NCBI GenBank assembly: GCA_002423025.1
Contig: DIUN01000038.1
Coordinates: forward strand, 7,578 to 71,577
DNA length: 64,000 bases
Direction: 5' to 3'
DNA from: Sphingomonadales bacterium UBA6157
Lineage (GTDB): Bacteria > Pseudomonadota > Alphaproteobacteria > Sphingomonadales > Sphingomonadaceae
The position numbers and the translations under genes are program-made. Position 1 is the stretch's first letter, and each line of letters opens with the position of its first letter. Shown here piece by piece: positions 54,960-63,656 of the stretch. The notes beneath the pieces were generated by a model. The model saw only the letters and a program-made list of their open reading frames with translations. It had not been told where the DNA came from and searched no databases.

Positions 54960-57713
54960 CTAATGGGCATCGCCCCAGCTCGGGCCGGTGCCGATTTCCA
55001 CGCCGAGCGGCACCGAGAGATCGATGAGCGGGCGATGGGCATTGGCCATGACACGCTCCACCACCGCGCGCGCAGCCTCCACTTCACCATCCGGCACTTC
55101 GAACACCAGTTCATCGTGCACCTGCAGCAGCATGCGCGTGCCATGCAGCCCGGCCTGTGCCAGCGCTGCCGGCATCTGCGCCATGGCACGCTTGATGATG
55201 TCTGCCGCCGTGCCCTGCACCCGGGCGTTGACCGCGGCCCGCTCGGCGAACTGGCGCTCACTCTGGTTCTTGGAGAAGATCAGCGGCACATGGCAACGGC
55301 GGCCGAACAGCGTCGTGACAAAACCGGCATCCTTCGCTGCGGCAATCGTCTCGCCCATATAGTTGCGGATGCCGGGGAAGCGGCTGAAATACAGCTCGAT
55401 ATAGCGCGCCGCCTCGCCCCGATCGATGCCGAGGCGCTGCGCCAGGCCGAACGCCGAAATGCCATAGATGATCGAGAAATTGATGGTCTTGGCTCTCGCC
55501 CGCGTGTCCCGCGTTACCTCGCCGAACACCTCCTGCGCAGTGAGCGCATGGACATCGCCGCCCTGAGCGTACACCGCCTTCAGCTCGGGAACATCGGCAA
55601 TATGCGCCACCAGCCGCAGCTCGATCTGGTTGTAATCCGCCGCTATCAGCTGGTGGCCGGGGCTGGCGACAAAGGCATGGCGGATGCGCCGCCCCAGCGG
55701 CGTGCGGATGGGGATGTTCTGCAGGTTCGGATCGTTCGAGGAGAGCCGCCCGGTGGAGGTGGCGGCCAGTGCGAAATTGGTGTGCACCCGGTCTGTCTTC
55801 GGGTTGATCTGCGCCTGCAGGGCATCGGTGTAGGTGGATTTCAGCTTGGTCAGCTGCCGCCATTCGAGCACCTTGGCGGCAATTTCCACGCCATCCTCGG
55901 CAAGCCGCTCAAGCTCGGTCACATCGGTGGCATAGGCCCCGGTCTTGCCGCTCTTGCGCCCGGCCTTGTGGCCCATCTTCTCGAACAGGATCTCGCCAAG
56001 CTGCTTGGGGCTGCCGATGGTGAACGGCCCGCCGGCCAGCGCATGGATCTCGCCCTCCAGCCGGCTGATCTCGACTTCATAGGCGGCCGAAAGCCCGGAC
56101 AGCTCCTGCCGGTCCACCCGGATGCCGGCCAGCTCCATGCTGGCGATCACCGGCAGCAGCGGCCTGTCGACCAGCTCATAGATCGTCGTCACCTGCTCGG
56201 CCCAGAGCCGGCGCCGGAAGAACTCGTGCAGCCGCAGCGTCACATCGGCATCTTCAGCGGCATAATCAGTGGCGGCGCGCAGCGGCACCTGGGCGAAATC
56301 ATATTTGCCCTTCGCCCCGCCGGTCACTTCCTTGAAGCTGATCGGGGTGTGGCCGAGGTGCTTGGTGGAAAGTTCGTCCATGCCATGGTGCCAGCGCCCG
56401 GCATCAAGCGCGTAGCTGAGCAACATGGTGTCATCATAGGGCGCCAGCGTCTCGATGCCGTGCTGGCGCAGCACCACCATGTCGTATTTGAGATTCTGGC
56501 CGATCTTGAGCACGCCGGGGTCCGCCAGCAGCGGCTTCAGGCGCTCGATCACCGCCGCCACGCCCAGCTGGTCCACCGGCTCGGCGAGCAGCCCCTCGCC
56601 GGATTGGTGCGCCACCGGAATATAGCAGGCCTTGCCCGGCGCCGTGGCGAGCGACACGCCGACCAGCCGCGCCCGCACCGGATCGAGGCTGTCCGTCTCG
56701 GTATCCACCGCCAGCTTGCCGAGGCGGAAGCACTCCGCAATCCAGGCATCGAGCCGCTCCAGCGTCGTCACCGTCTCGTAGTCGGCATGGACAAAGGCGA
56801 CTGCATCCTCGGTCGTGGATGGCGCGACGGCATGGTTCGCCTCGGCCTCGCGGCCCAGCTTGGCGAGCATGGCGCGAAAGCCGTGCTTGGCCAGGAACGC
56901 CGCCAGCGGCGGGTGCGCCGGCTCCCGCAGGGTGAGCGAATCCAGCGGCGCGGGCAGCGGCAAGTCATCCTTGAGCCGCACGAGCTCGCGGCTCAGCCGC
57001 GCCTCGGCGATCGAGGCGGCCAGCGTCTCCTTGAGCTTGGGCTTCTTGATGCCATCGATATTGGCGATCACGCCTTCCACCGTGCCGAACTGCTGGATCA
57101 GCTCGGCGGCCGTCTTGGGGCCGACGCCGCGCACGCCGGGAATATTGTCCGCGGTGTCGCCCATCAGTGCCAGCACATCGCCCACCTGCTCGGGCGGCAC
57201 GCCGAACTTCTCGATCACGCCATCGCGGTCGATCCGGACGTTCTTCATGGTATCGAGCAGGTCGAGCCCCGGCTGCACCAGCTGCATCAGGTCCTTGTCG
57301 GAACTGACGATCGTCACGTCAAAGCCGGCCCGGAGCGCTGCCAGCGCATAGCTGGCGATGATGTCATCCGCCTCCACGCCATCCTGCTCGAAGCACGGCA
57401 CCGAAAAGGCCCGCACCGCATCGCGGATGAGCGGAAACTGCGGCACCAGGTCTTCGGGTGCCGGCGGACGATTGGCTTTGTAGCCATCATACATATCGTT
57501 GCGGAAGGTGTGGCTGCCGGCATCGAGCACCACGGCAAGGTGCGTCGGTGCCTCGGCGCGGTTGAGCTCGCCGATCAGCTTCCAGATCATCGCGGTGAAG
57601 CCATAGACCGCGCCGACGGGTGTGCCCTCCGGGTTCGTCAGCGGCGGCAGCCGGTGGTAGGCGCGGAAAATATAGCCCGAGCCGTCGACAAGGTAGAGGT
57701 GCTGTTTGCTCAT
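54960..57713 (-). CDS. polA: DNA polymerase I
   Basis: A 917-residue repair and primer-removal polymerase. The 5'-3' exonuclease domain starts LYLVDGSGYIFRAYHRLPPL and has the Asp-rich EQDGVEADDIIASYA; an active 3'-5' proofreading domain has KLAVDTETDSLDPVRA; the polymerase domain contains YNQIELRLVAHI (motif A), RAKTINFSIIYGISAFGLA (motif B, O helix) and QVHDELVFEVPD (motif C). All three activities look intact. Divergent from leuD with only 70 bases between. Confidence 0.96.
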   Translation of the reverse strand: MSKQHLYLVDGSGYIFRAYHRLPPLTNPEGTPVGAVYGFTAMIWKLIGELNRAEAPTHLAVVLDAGSHTFRNDMYDGYKANRPPAPEDLVPQFPLIRDAVRAFSVPCFEQDGVEADDIIASYALAALRAGFDVTIVSSDKDLMQLVQPGLDLLDTMKNVRIDRDGVIEKFGVPPEQVGDVLALMGDTADNIPGVRGVGPKTAAELIQQFGTVEGVIANIDGIKKPKLKETLAASIAEARLSRELVRLKDDLPLPAPLDSLTLREPAHPPLAAFLAKHGFRAMLAKLGREAEANHAVAPSTTEDAVAFVHADYETVTTLERLDAWIAECFRLGKLAVDTETDSLDPVRARLVGVSLATAPGKACYIPVAHQSGEGLLAEPVDQLGVAAVIERLKPLLADPGVLKIGQNLKYDMVVLRQHGIETLAPYDDTMLLSYALDAGRWHHGMDELSTKHLGHTPISFKEVTGGAKGKYDFAQVPLRAATDYAAEDADVTLRLHEFFRRRLWAEQVTTIYELVDRPLLPVIASMELAGIRVDRQELSGLSAAYEVEISRLEGEIHALAGGPFTIGSPKQLGEILFEKMGHKAGRKSGKTGAYATDVTELERLAEDGVEIAAKVLEWRQLTKLKSTYTDALQAQINPKTDRVHTNFALAATSTGRLSSNDPNLQNIPIRTPLGRRIRHAFVASPGHQLIAADYNQIELRLVAHIADVPELKAVYAQGGDVHALTAQEVFGEVTRDTRARAKTINFSIIYGISAFGLAQRLGIDRGEAARYIELYFSRFPGIRNYMGETIAAAKDAGFVTTLFGRRCHVPLIFSKNQSERQFAERAAVNARVQGTAADIIKRAMAQMPAALAQAGLHGTRMLLQVHDELVFEVPDGEVEAARAVVERVMANAHRPLIDLSVPLGVEIGTGPSWGDAH

Positions 57714-57783
57714 GCCGCATGGCTTAACAGGCCTGCCACGCAGACGGTAGATTTATCCCGCCGGCTCTGGCATCAGACGCCGC

Positions 57784-58395
57784 ATGCAAGCCTTCAAGAC
57801 CCTCACCGGCACAGCCATCCCCTTCGGCGCTGAGAACATCGATACCGATGTCATCATCCCTGGCCAGTTCCTCAAGACCATCACCCGCACCGGGCTTGGC
57901 AAGGTGGCCTTCACCGCGATCCGCAAGGACCCGGAGAACATCTTCGACACCGAGCGCAACAAGGGCGCGCCCATCCTGATCGCCGGGGACAATTTCGGCT
58001 GCGGCTCCAGCCGCGAGCACGCCCCCTGGGCGCTGGCGGACATGGGCATGCGCGCCATCATCGCGCCGAGCTTTGCCGACATCTTCTCGGGCAACGCCTT
58101 CAAGAACGGCATGCTGCTGGTGGTGCTGCCGCAAGAGCAGATCGACCGGCTGATGGAAGTGGCGGCAACGGACCCGATTACCATCGATCTCGAGAACCAG
58201 GTCGTCACCACGCCCTATCAGGACCGCTTCAGCTTCCCGATGGACCCGTTCCGCAAGCATTGCCTCGTCAATGGCCTCGACGAGATCGGCCTGAGCATGG
58301 CGATGGGCGACGACATCGGCACCTATGAGCAGCGTATCGCCGGCAACCGCCCATGGATCAGCGGTGCCGCCTCCGGCACCGGCGCCGCTGCCTGA
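57784..58395 (+). CDS. leuD: 3-isopropylmalate dehydratase, small subunit
   Basis: The swivel subunit that, with the Fe-S subunit LeuC, isomerises isopropylmalate in leucine synthesis (EC 4.2.1.33); 203 residues. Conserved [31 protein letters not shown] and [17 protein letters not shown] [13 protein letters not shown]. leuC is not in the window: the upstream neighbour is divergent polA. leuB follows after a large inverted repeat. Confidence 0.94.
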   Translation: MQAFKTLTGTAIPFGAENIDTDVIIPGQFLKTITRTGLGKVAFTAIRKDPENIFDTERNKGAPILIAGDNFGCGSSREHAPWALADMGMRAIIAPSFADIFSGNAFKNGMLLVVLPQEQIDRLMEVAATDPITIDLENQVVTTPYQDRFSFPMDPFRKHCLVNGLDEIGLSMAMGDDIGTYEQRIAGNRPWISGAASGTGAAA

Positions 58396-58408
58396 ATTTT
58401 GGCTGAGC

Positions 58409-58487
58409 GGCGCCAGCCCGCTCCCCCACCCGGCCACCCACAGGCTATCGTTGGATGGATGGCCGGGTGGGGGAGCGGGCTGGCGCC
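58409..58487. repeat. 28-bp perfect inverted repeat between leuD and leuB
   Basis: Arms at 58409-58436 and 58460-58487 are complementary over all 28 bases, with a 23-base spacer. The arms start GGCGCCAGCCCGCTCCCCCA and contain no T-tract after the hairpin, so a simple terminator is less likely than a REP-type element or an mRNA-stability hairpin separating leuD from leuB. Confidence 0.8.
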
Positions 58488-58530
58488 GCAGGCCATTGGC
58501 TTGGCGCCGAATCGCCTCTAAGGCGGCTGA

Positions 58531-59598
58531 ATGACGAAAAAACTTCTCCTCCTCCCCGGTGATGGCATCGGCCCCGAAGTCACGGCAGTTTCGCGGCGTA
58601 TCGCCGGGCGGCTGATCTCGCAGGGGCTGGCGCTCGATGTCAGTGAAGCGCGCTTCGGCGGCATCGGCATCGATGCGGACGGCTCGCCGCTCACCGCTGA
58701 AACCCTGGCTGCCGCCAAGGCCGCCGATGCTGTGCTGATGGGCGCTGTCGGTGGCCCGCAATGGGCTGACCAGCCCTATAACAACCGCCCCGAGGCCGGC
58801 CTGCTGGCGCTGCGTGCCGGCATGAACGTCTATGCCAACCTGCGCCCGGCGCGCTGCTTCTCAGCGCTGGCCGAAGCCTCGTCGCTCAAGCGCATCTTTG
58901 TCGATGGGCTGGATATTCTCTTCGTCCGCGAGCTCACCGGCGGCGTCTATTTCGGCGAGCCACGCGGCATCGAGGCACTGGCCAATGGCGAGCGCCGCGG
59001 CGTCAACACGCACGTCTATACGTCCTCGGAGATCATCCGCGTGGCGCGCGTCGCCTTTGAGCTGGCACGCGGCCGCAAGGGTGAAGTCGTCTCGGCGGAA
59101 AAGTCCAATGTGATGGAAGCCGGGCTGCTCTGGCGCGAGGAAGTGCAGGCACTGCGCGACGCCGAATATCCGGACATCAAGCTCAGCCACATGCTCGCCG
59201 ACAACATGGCGATGCAACTGGTGAAGGCGCCAAAGCAGTTCGACGTGATCCTCACCGACAATCTGTTCGGGGACATGCTCTCCGATGAAGCCGCAATGCT
59301 CACCGGCTCGCTAGGCATGCTGCCCTCCGCCGCCATCGGCGAGGCCGGCGCGCCGGGGCTGTATGAGCCGATCCATGGCTCGGCGCCCGATATCGCCGGG
59401 CGCGGCGTCGCCAACCCCTGCGCCTCGATCCTCAGCTTCGCCATGGCGCTGCGCTACAGCCTCGGCGCACCGGAACTGGCAGACCGGGTGGAAGCCGCCG
59501 TGGAAGCCGCGCTCGATGCCGGCGCCCGCACGGCAGACCTTGGCGGCAACCTGACCACCGCCGCCATGGGCGATGCCGTGCTGGCGCATCTGGGGTGA
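58531..59598 (+). CDS. leuB: 3-isopropylmalate dehydrogenase
   Basis: Oxidises and decarboxylates 3-isopropylmalate with NAD+ in leucine synthesis (EC 1.1.1.85); 355 residues. [12 protein letters not shown] at the start, [19 protein letters not shown] with substrate-binding residues, and the metal- and cofactor-binding [20 protein letters not shown] and [11 protein letters not shown], all intact. 19 bases before the DUF502 gene. Confidence 0.95.
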   Translation: MTKKLLLLPGDGIGPEVTAVSRRIAGRLISQGLALDVSEARFGGIGIDADGSPLTAETLAAAKAADAVLMGAVGGPQWADQPYNNRPEAGLLALRAGMNVYANLRPARCFSALAEASSLKRIFVDGLDILFVRELTGGVYFGEPRGIEALANGERRGVNTHVYTSSEIIRVARVAFELARGRKGEVVSAEKSNVMEAGLLWREEVQALRDAEYPDIKLSHMLADNMAMQLVKAPKQFDVILTDNLFGDMLSDEAAMLTGSLGMLPSAAIGEAGAPGLYEPIHGSAPDIAGRGVANPCASILSFAMALRYSLGAPELADRVEAAVEAALDAGARTADLGGNLTTAAMGDAVLAHLG

Positions 59599-59617
59599 CG
59601 CTGCGGGCCCGCAGCCG

Positions 59618-60268
59618 ATGATGAAGCGTCTGGCCGGGCCGTTCGTCACCGGGCTGGTGTTCCTCGCCCCTGTCATCCTCACCATCATCCTGCTGCAATG
59701 GCTGGCCGGCTATGTAACAGCCGCGCTCGGGCCCAACACGCTGATCGGCGGCGCACTGGCCCGCGCCGGCATGCTGGTCACCCGCACCCCCGAGCTGGCC
59801 TTCATCACCGGCATCGGCGTGGCGGTGCTGATCGTCTGGGCGCTCGGCCTGCTGGTCCAGACGCAGGCGCGGGCGCGGCTGGAGGGCGGGCTGGATACGC
59901 TGCTCGGCCGCCTGCCCATCATCGGCAGCTTCTACCGGCCGATGGCGCAGATGATCCGCATGATCGGCGGCACCCCCGGCGGCGGCATGGAGGGCATGGC
60001 GGTGGTTTCCGTCAGCTTTGGCGCCGGCACCGAGATCCTGGGGCTGCTTGCCGCACCGCAACTGTTCGATATCGGCGATGGCCCGCGCTATCTCGTCATG
60101 CTGCCGACAGCGCCGGTGCCGGTGGGCGGTGCGCTGCTGTTCATCGAGGCCAGCCGCGTCCGCCATGTGCCAAGCCTGGGTGTCGATGATCTTGCCAAAT
60201 TCTATGTCTCGATGGGCACAATCGCGCCCGCAGGCATGAGCACGCCCACGAAACCCGCAGCATCATGA
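59618..60268 (+). CDS. DUF502 family membrane protein
   Basis: A 216-residue protein with two membrane helices near the N-terminus (residues 6-30 FVTGLVFLAPVILTIILLQWLAG, and 56-80) and a C-terminal soluble part with PIIGSFYRPMAQMIRMIGG and MLPTAPVPVGGALLFI, the DUF502 signature. Function is unknown. Start at one of two adjacent ATGs (59618 or 59621). Same strand as leuB and the following symporter, close spacing. Confidence 0.85.
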   Translation: MMKRLAGPFVTGLVFLAPVILTIILLQWLAGYVTAALGPNTLIGGALARAGMLVTRTPELAFITGIGVAVLIVWALGLLVQTQARARLEGGLDTLLGRLPIIGSFYRPMAQMIRMIGGTPGGGMEGMAVVSVSFGAGTEILGLLAAPQLFDIGDGPRYLVMLPTAPVPVGGALLFIEASRVRHVPSLGVDDLAKFYVSMGTIAPAGMSTPTKPAAS

Positions 60269-60278
60269 GGCCCCGGCG

Positions 60279-61538
60279 ATGAACCTCAGCATGGCACGGA
60301 CGCTCTGGGTGCTGGCAGCGCTCATCATCGGCCTCGGGCTGGGCGCGGCGCTGGGCGACGGCCAGGCTGGCACCACGCTGCGCGCCATCGCCGAGCCAGT
60401 TGGCGGGCTGTGGCTCGATGCGCTGAAGATGACCGTGGTGCCGCTGGTGTTCGCCATGCTCTTCACCGGCGTGACACAGGCGGCGGAAGCGGCCGGCGGC
60501 GGCGGGCTGGCGGCGCGGGCGCTGGCCTGGTTCTTCGGGCTGATGCTGGCGTCCGCGGTGTTCTCGGTGCTGGTCTCGCCGCTGTTCCTGCAGATCTGGC
60601 CGGTGGGCAGCGCTGAAACCGCGGAACTGCTGGCGCGCGGCGGCACCGGCGAGGCGATTCCCGCCGCGCCGCCGTTCGCGGAGTGGCTGCGCAGCTTCGT
60701 GCCGACCAACCCGGTGGGTGCCGCGGCCAGCGGCGCCATGGTGCCGCTGGTGGTGTTCGCGCTGGTCTTCGGCCTCGCCGCCACCAAGCTGCCAGAGGCG
60801 CCGCGCGCCGCGCTCACCGGACTGTTCGATGCCGTGGTGCAGGCCATGCTGGTCATCATCGGCTGGGTGCTCTGGGCGGCGCCGGCCGGCGTCTTCGGCC
60901 TGGCAGTGGGCGTCGGCGCCACGCTGGGTGGTGGCGCCTTCGGGCTGCTCGGCCATTATATCGCGCTTCTGGTGGCAGTGCAGGTGCTGCTCATCATCAT
61001 CCTTTATCCGTTCGCCAAGGTGGTTGGCGGCCTGCCGCTCGGCGCCTTCACCCGTGCGCTGGCGCCGGTGCAGCTGGTCGCCATCAGCACGCAATCGTCC
61101 ATCGCCTGCCTGCCGACCATGGTGGAAGCCTCGGACAAGCTCGGCATTCCCGAGGCGCCGCGCCGCCTGGCGCTGCCGCTCGCTGTCTCGCTGTTCAAGA
61201 TCACCAGCCCCTGCGCCAATCTCGCGGTGATCGTCTATCTCGCCTCGGTGCATGGCGTGCCGCTCGGCCTTTCCCAATATGCCGGCGGCATCGCGGTGGC
61301 GCTGGCCGTGGCCGTGGCCAGCGCCGGACTGCCCGGTGGCACCAGCTTCTTCCTCGCCTGCGTGCCGATCGCCGCGGCCATGGGCGTGCCCACCGAGCTG
61401 CTGCCGCTGCTGCTCGCGGTGGAGGTGGTGCCTGATATTTTCCGCACCATCGGCAATGTCACTGCCGATGTGGCGGTGACCGGCGTGCTCGGCCGCAAGG
61501 CACCTGCTCAGCACGAGGCCTTGGACAATCCCGCCTGA
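60279..61538 (+). CDS. Dicarboxylate/amino acid:cation symporter (DAACS family)
   Basis: A 419-residue glutamate/dicarboxylate-type symporter. LDALKMTVVPLVFAMLFTGVT is the first signature; FVPTNPVGAAASGAMVPLVVFALVFGLA, STQSSIACLPTMVEAS (the serine-rich reentrant hairpin HP1) and ITSPCANLAVIVYLAS with the later SAGLPGGTSFFLACVPIAAAMG (HP2) follow. Substrate may be aspartate, glutamate or C4-dicarboxylates; the position before asd gives no firm clue. Confidence 0.9.
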   Translation: MNLSMARTLWVLAALIIGLGLGAALGDGQAGTTLRAIAEPVGGLWLDALKMTVVPLVFAMLFTGVTQAAEAAGGGGLAARALAWFFGLMLASAVFSVLVSPLFLQIWPVGSAETAELLARGGTGEAIPAAPPFAEWLRSFVPTNPVGAAASGAMVPLVVFALVFGLAATKLPEAPRAALTGLFDAVVQAMLVIIGWVLWAAPAGVFGLAVGVGATLGGGAFGLLGHYIALLVAVQVLLIIILYPFAKVVGGLPLGAFTRALAPVQLVAISTQSSIACLPTMVEASDKLGIPEAPRRLALPLAVSLFKITSPCANLAVIVYLASVHGVPLGLSQYAGGIAVALAVAVASAGLPGGTSFFLACVPIAAAMGVPTELLPLLLAVEVVPDIFRTIGNVTADVAVTGVLGRKAPAQHEALDNPA

Positions 61539-61570
61539 TCCGCTAAAGGCGCGCTCCTCAGGAGAGTGTC

Positions 61571-62614
61571 ATGGGTTATAGAGTCGTTGTCGTCGGCGCG
61601 ACCGGCAATGTCGGTCGCGAAATGCTGAACATCCTTGCCGAGCGTGAATTCCCGCTGGCGGATATTGCCGCCGTGGCCAGCCCGCGCTCCACCGGCGATG
61701 TCATCGATTTCGGCGAGAACGGCCGCACCCTCAAGGTGCAGAACCTCGAGCATTTCGATTTCGCCGGCTGGGATATCGCGCTGTTCGCCGCCGGCTCCGG
61801 CCCGACGAAAATCTACGCCCCCAAGGCCGCCGCCGCCGGCTGCACCGTCATCGACAACAGCTCGCTGTTCCGCATGGATCCGGACGTGCCGCTGATCGTG
61901 CCGGAAGTGAACCCGGAGGCGATCGACCGCTACACGCGCCGCAACATCATCGCCAACCCGAACTGCTCCACCGCGCAGATGGTGGTGGCGCTCAAGCCGC
62001 TGCACGACGCCGCCGGCATCAAGCGCGTTGTCGTCTCCACCTATCAATCGGTGAGCGGCGCCGGCAAGGAAGGCATGGACGAGCTGTTCGAGGAATCGCG
62101 CGCCATTTTCGTTGGTGATGCGCTCGCCCCGCGCAAGTTCACCAAGCAGATCGCCTTCAACGTCATCCCGCACATCGATAGCTTCGTCGGCCCGGACAGC
62201 GGCTATGACGGCTATACGAAGGAAGAGCTGAAGATGGCGCAGGAGACCAACAAGATCCTCTCGCCGGACATTCTCGTCACCGCCACCTGCGTGCGCGTGC
62301 CAGTGTTCGTCGGCCATTCGGAAGCGATCAACATCGAGTTCGAGCGGCCGATCTCGGTCAAGGAAGCCCAGAGCATCCTGCGCGAGGCCCCCGGCATCAT
62401 GCTCTTCGACAAGCGTGAGGACGGCGGCTACATCACCCCCATCGAGTGCGTGGGCGAATATGCCACCTACATCAGCCGCGTCCGCAAGGACCCGACCGTG
62501 CCGAACGGCCTGGTGCTGTGGTGCGTCTCGGACAACCTGCGCAAGGGCGCCGCGCTCAACGCCGTGCAGATCGCCGAACTGCTCGGCCGCCGGCACCTGA
62601 AAAAGGCGGCATAA
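61571..62614 (+). CDS. asd: Aspartate-semialdehyde dehydrogenase
   Basis: Makes aspartate semialdehyde from aspartyl phosphate with NADPH for lysine, methionine and threonine synthesis (EC 1.2.1.11); 347 residues. VVGATGNVGREML at the N-terminus binds NADP, Cys132 in NPNCSTAQM is the catalytic thiol, and KQIAFNVIPHIDSF contains other conserved residues. GGAGA 6 bases before the ATG. A very strong terminator follows. Confidence 0.96.
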   Translation: MGYRVVVVGATGNVGREMLNILAEREFPLADIAAVASPRSTGDVIDFGENGRTLKVQNLEHFDFAGWDIALFAAGSGPTKIYAPKAAAAGCTVIDNSSLFRMDPDVPLIVPEVNPEAIDRYTRRNIIANPNCSTAQMVVALKPLHDAAGIKRVVVSTYQSVSGAGKEGMDELFEESRAIFVGDALAPRKFTKQIAFNVIPHIDSFVGPDSGYDGYTKEELKMAQETNKILSPDILVTATCVRVPVFVGHSEAINIEFERPISVKEAQSILREAPGIMLFDKREDGGYITPIECVGEYATYISRVRKDPTVPNGLVLWCVSDNLRKGAALNAVQIAELLGRRHLKKAA

Positions 62615-62638
62615 GCCTCCGGCATCATGCCGGCACAC

Positions 62639-62674
62639 AACGCCGCGCTGGCCAACAGGCCAGCGCGGCGTTTT
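62639..62674 (+). terminator. Rho-independent terminator after asd
   Basis: AACGCCGCGCTGGCC (62639-62653) and GGCCAGCGCGGCGTT (62658-62672) form a perfect 15-bp stem with an AACA loop, followed by further Ts to 62674. Confidence 0.92.
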
Positions 62675-62832
62675 GCTGTGCGCCCGAGTCGCGCCAGTGC
62701 TGCAAAAGCGCAACAGCAGGCGCGGATTCCGCCGCGGCCACGCCCCCAGTCGCATTTGGAATGCGGGCAGCACTGCGATGTTCATTGGCCGTTAAAAATC
62801 AGAAGTAAATAAGTAGGTCTTACAAAACAAAA

Positions 62833-62965
62833 TTTCGCCACAATGTGAAATAACTTTCGCCATAATCAAACAATTCGTGGCGATATAATAAAAATTCATC
62901 GCTTGTGCTGTTGAAACGGACAAACTCCAATCCTAGCTTTGCTGCCCAGCCTTTGTTCGGCTGGG
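62833..62965 (+). promoter_or_regulatory. AT-rich promoter and leader of the outer-membrane barrel gene
   Basis: An AT-rich tract unlike the surrounding DNA holds two copies of TTTCGCCA, each followed by YAA, at 62833 and 62855 (22 bases apart, two helix turns), a matching inverted TGGCGA at 62878-62883, and TATAAT at 62884-62889. A leader hairpin, CCCAGCC (62945-62951) with GGCTGGG (62959-62965), precedes the ribosome binding site GGAG at 62976-62979. The repeats suggest a regulator binding in tandem upstream of the -10 box; no clear -35 is seen. The 62675-62832 stretch before it shows no gene. Confidence 0.55.
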
Positions 62966-62984
62966 AGTTTCTAGTGGAGTTTCT

Positions 62985-63611
62985 ATGTTCAAGTCTGTTC
63001 TCATCGCGGCCGTGGCGCTTGTTGCAGCCCCCGCTTTCGCGCAGGGCGCTCCTGAAAGCTTCAACGGCCCGTTCGTCGGTATCCAGGGTGGCTGGCAGCA
63101 GGATCGCCAGAAGCTCGAAACCGGCAGCGCACTGACCAGCGGCACCCTCAAGTCCGATGGCGTCACCTATGGTGGCCAAGTCGGTTATGATTTCCGCCTC
63201 AGCCCCAGCACCGTGCTCGGCGCCGAAGTGTCGCTCACCGGCCGCACCGGCGAAACCACGCTCAACGATGGCTTTGACAGCTATGAGCTGCGCCAGGGCC
63301 GCACCGTTGCTGCCACGGCTCGCCTCGGCTTCCTCGCCACGCAGGACGGCCTGCTCTATGCGCGCGGCGGCTATGCCAACGCCCGCTACACGCTGAAGGA
63401 TGCGCCGTTCGAAGCCAGCGAAGACCGTGATGGCTACACTGTCGGCGCCGGCTACGAGCAGATGCTCGGCCGCAATGCCTCGGCCCGGATCGAGTATAAC
63501 TACTCCGATTTCGGCAAGGACAAGTTCAGCACCGTCGGCCTGCCGAATGACACGGCCGAACTGAACTATCGCCGCCACGCCGTGACTGCGGGCCTCAACT
63601 TCCGCTTCTAG
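62985..63611 (+). CDS. Small outer-membrane beta-barrel protein (porin-like family)
   Basis: A 208-residue exported protein. Signal peptide MFKSVLIAAVALVAAPAFA, then alternating strands of an eight-stranded barrel (FVGIQGGWQQDR, YGGQVGYDFRL, GYTVGAGYEQML, ASARIEYNYSDFG) ending HAVTAGLNFRF with a C-terminal Phe for the BAM complex. It belongs with the OmpA-like/Omp25 barrel families of alphaproteobacteria. Its AT-rich promoter with tandem repeats suggests strong, regulated expression. Confidence 0.88.
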   Translation: MFKSVLIAAVALVAAPAFAQGAPESFNGPFVGIQGGWQQDRQKLETGSALTSGTLKSDGVTYGGQVGYDFRLSPSTVLGAEVSLTGRTGETTLNDGFDSYELRQGRTVAATARLGFLATQDGLLYARGGYANARYTLKDAPFEASEDRDGYTVGAGYEQMLGRNASARIEYNYSDFGKDKFSTVGLPNDTAELNYRRHAVTAGLNFRF

Positions 63612-63656
63612 TCATCGCGCGCTCCGGGGCAGGCAAGCTGCCTGCCCCGGCAGCCG

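Noticed and set aside
54963..57833. A 956-residue open frame opposite polA
   Set aside because: polA motifs are complete on the minus strand; the plus translation is His/Arg-rich noise caused by high GC at third positions.
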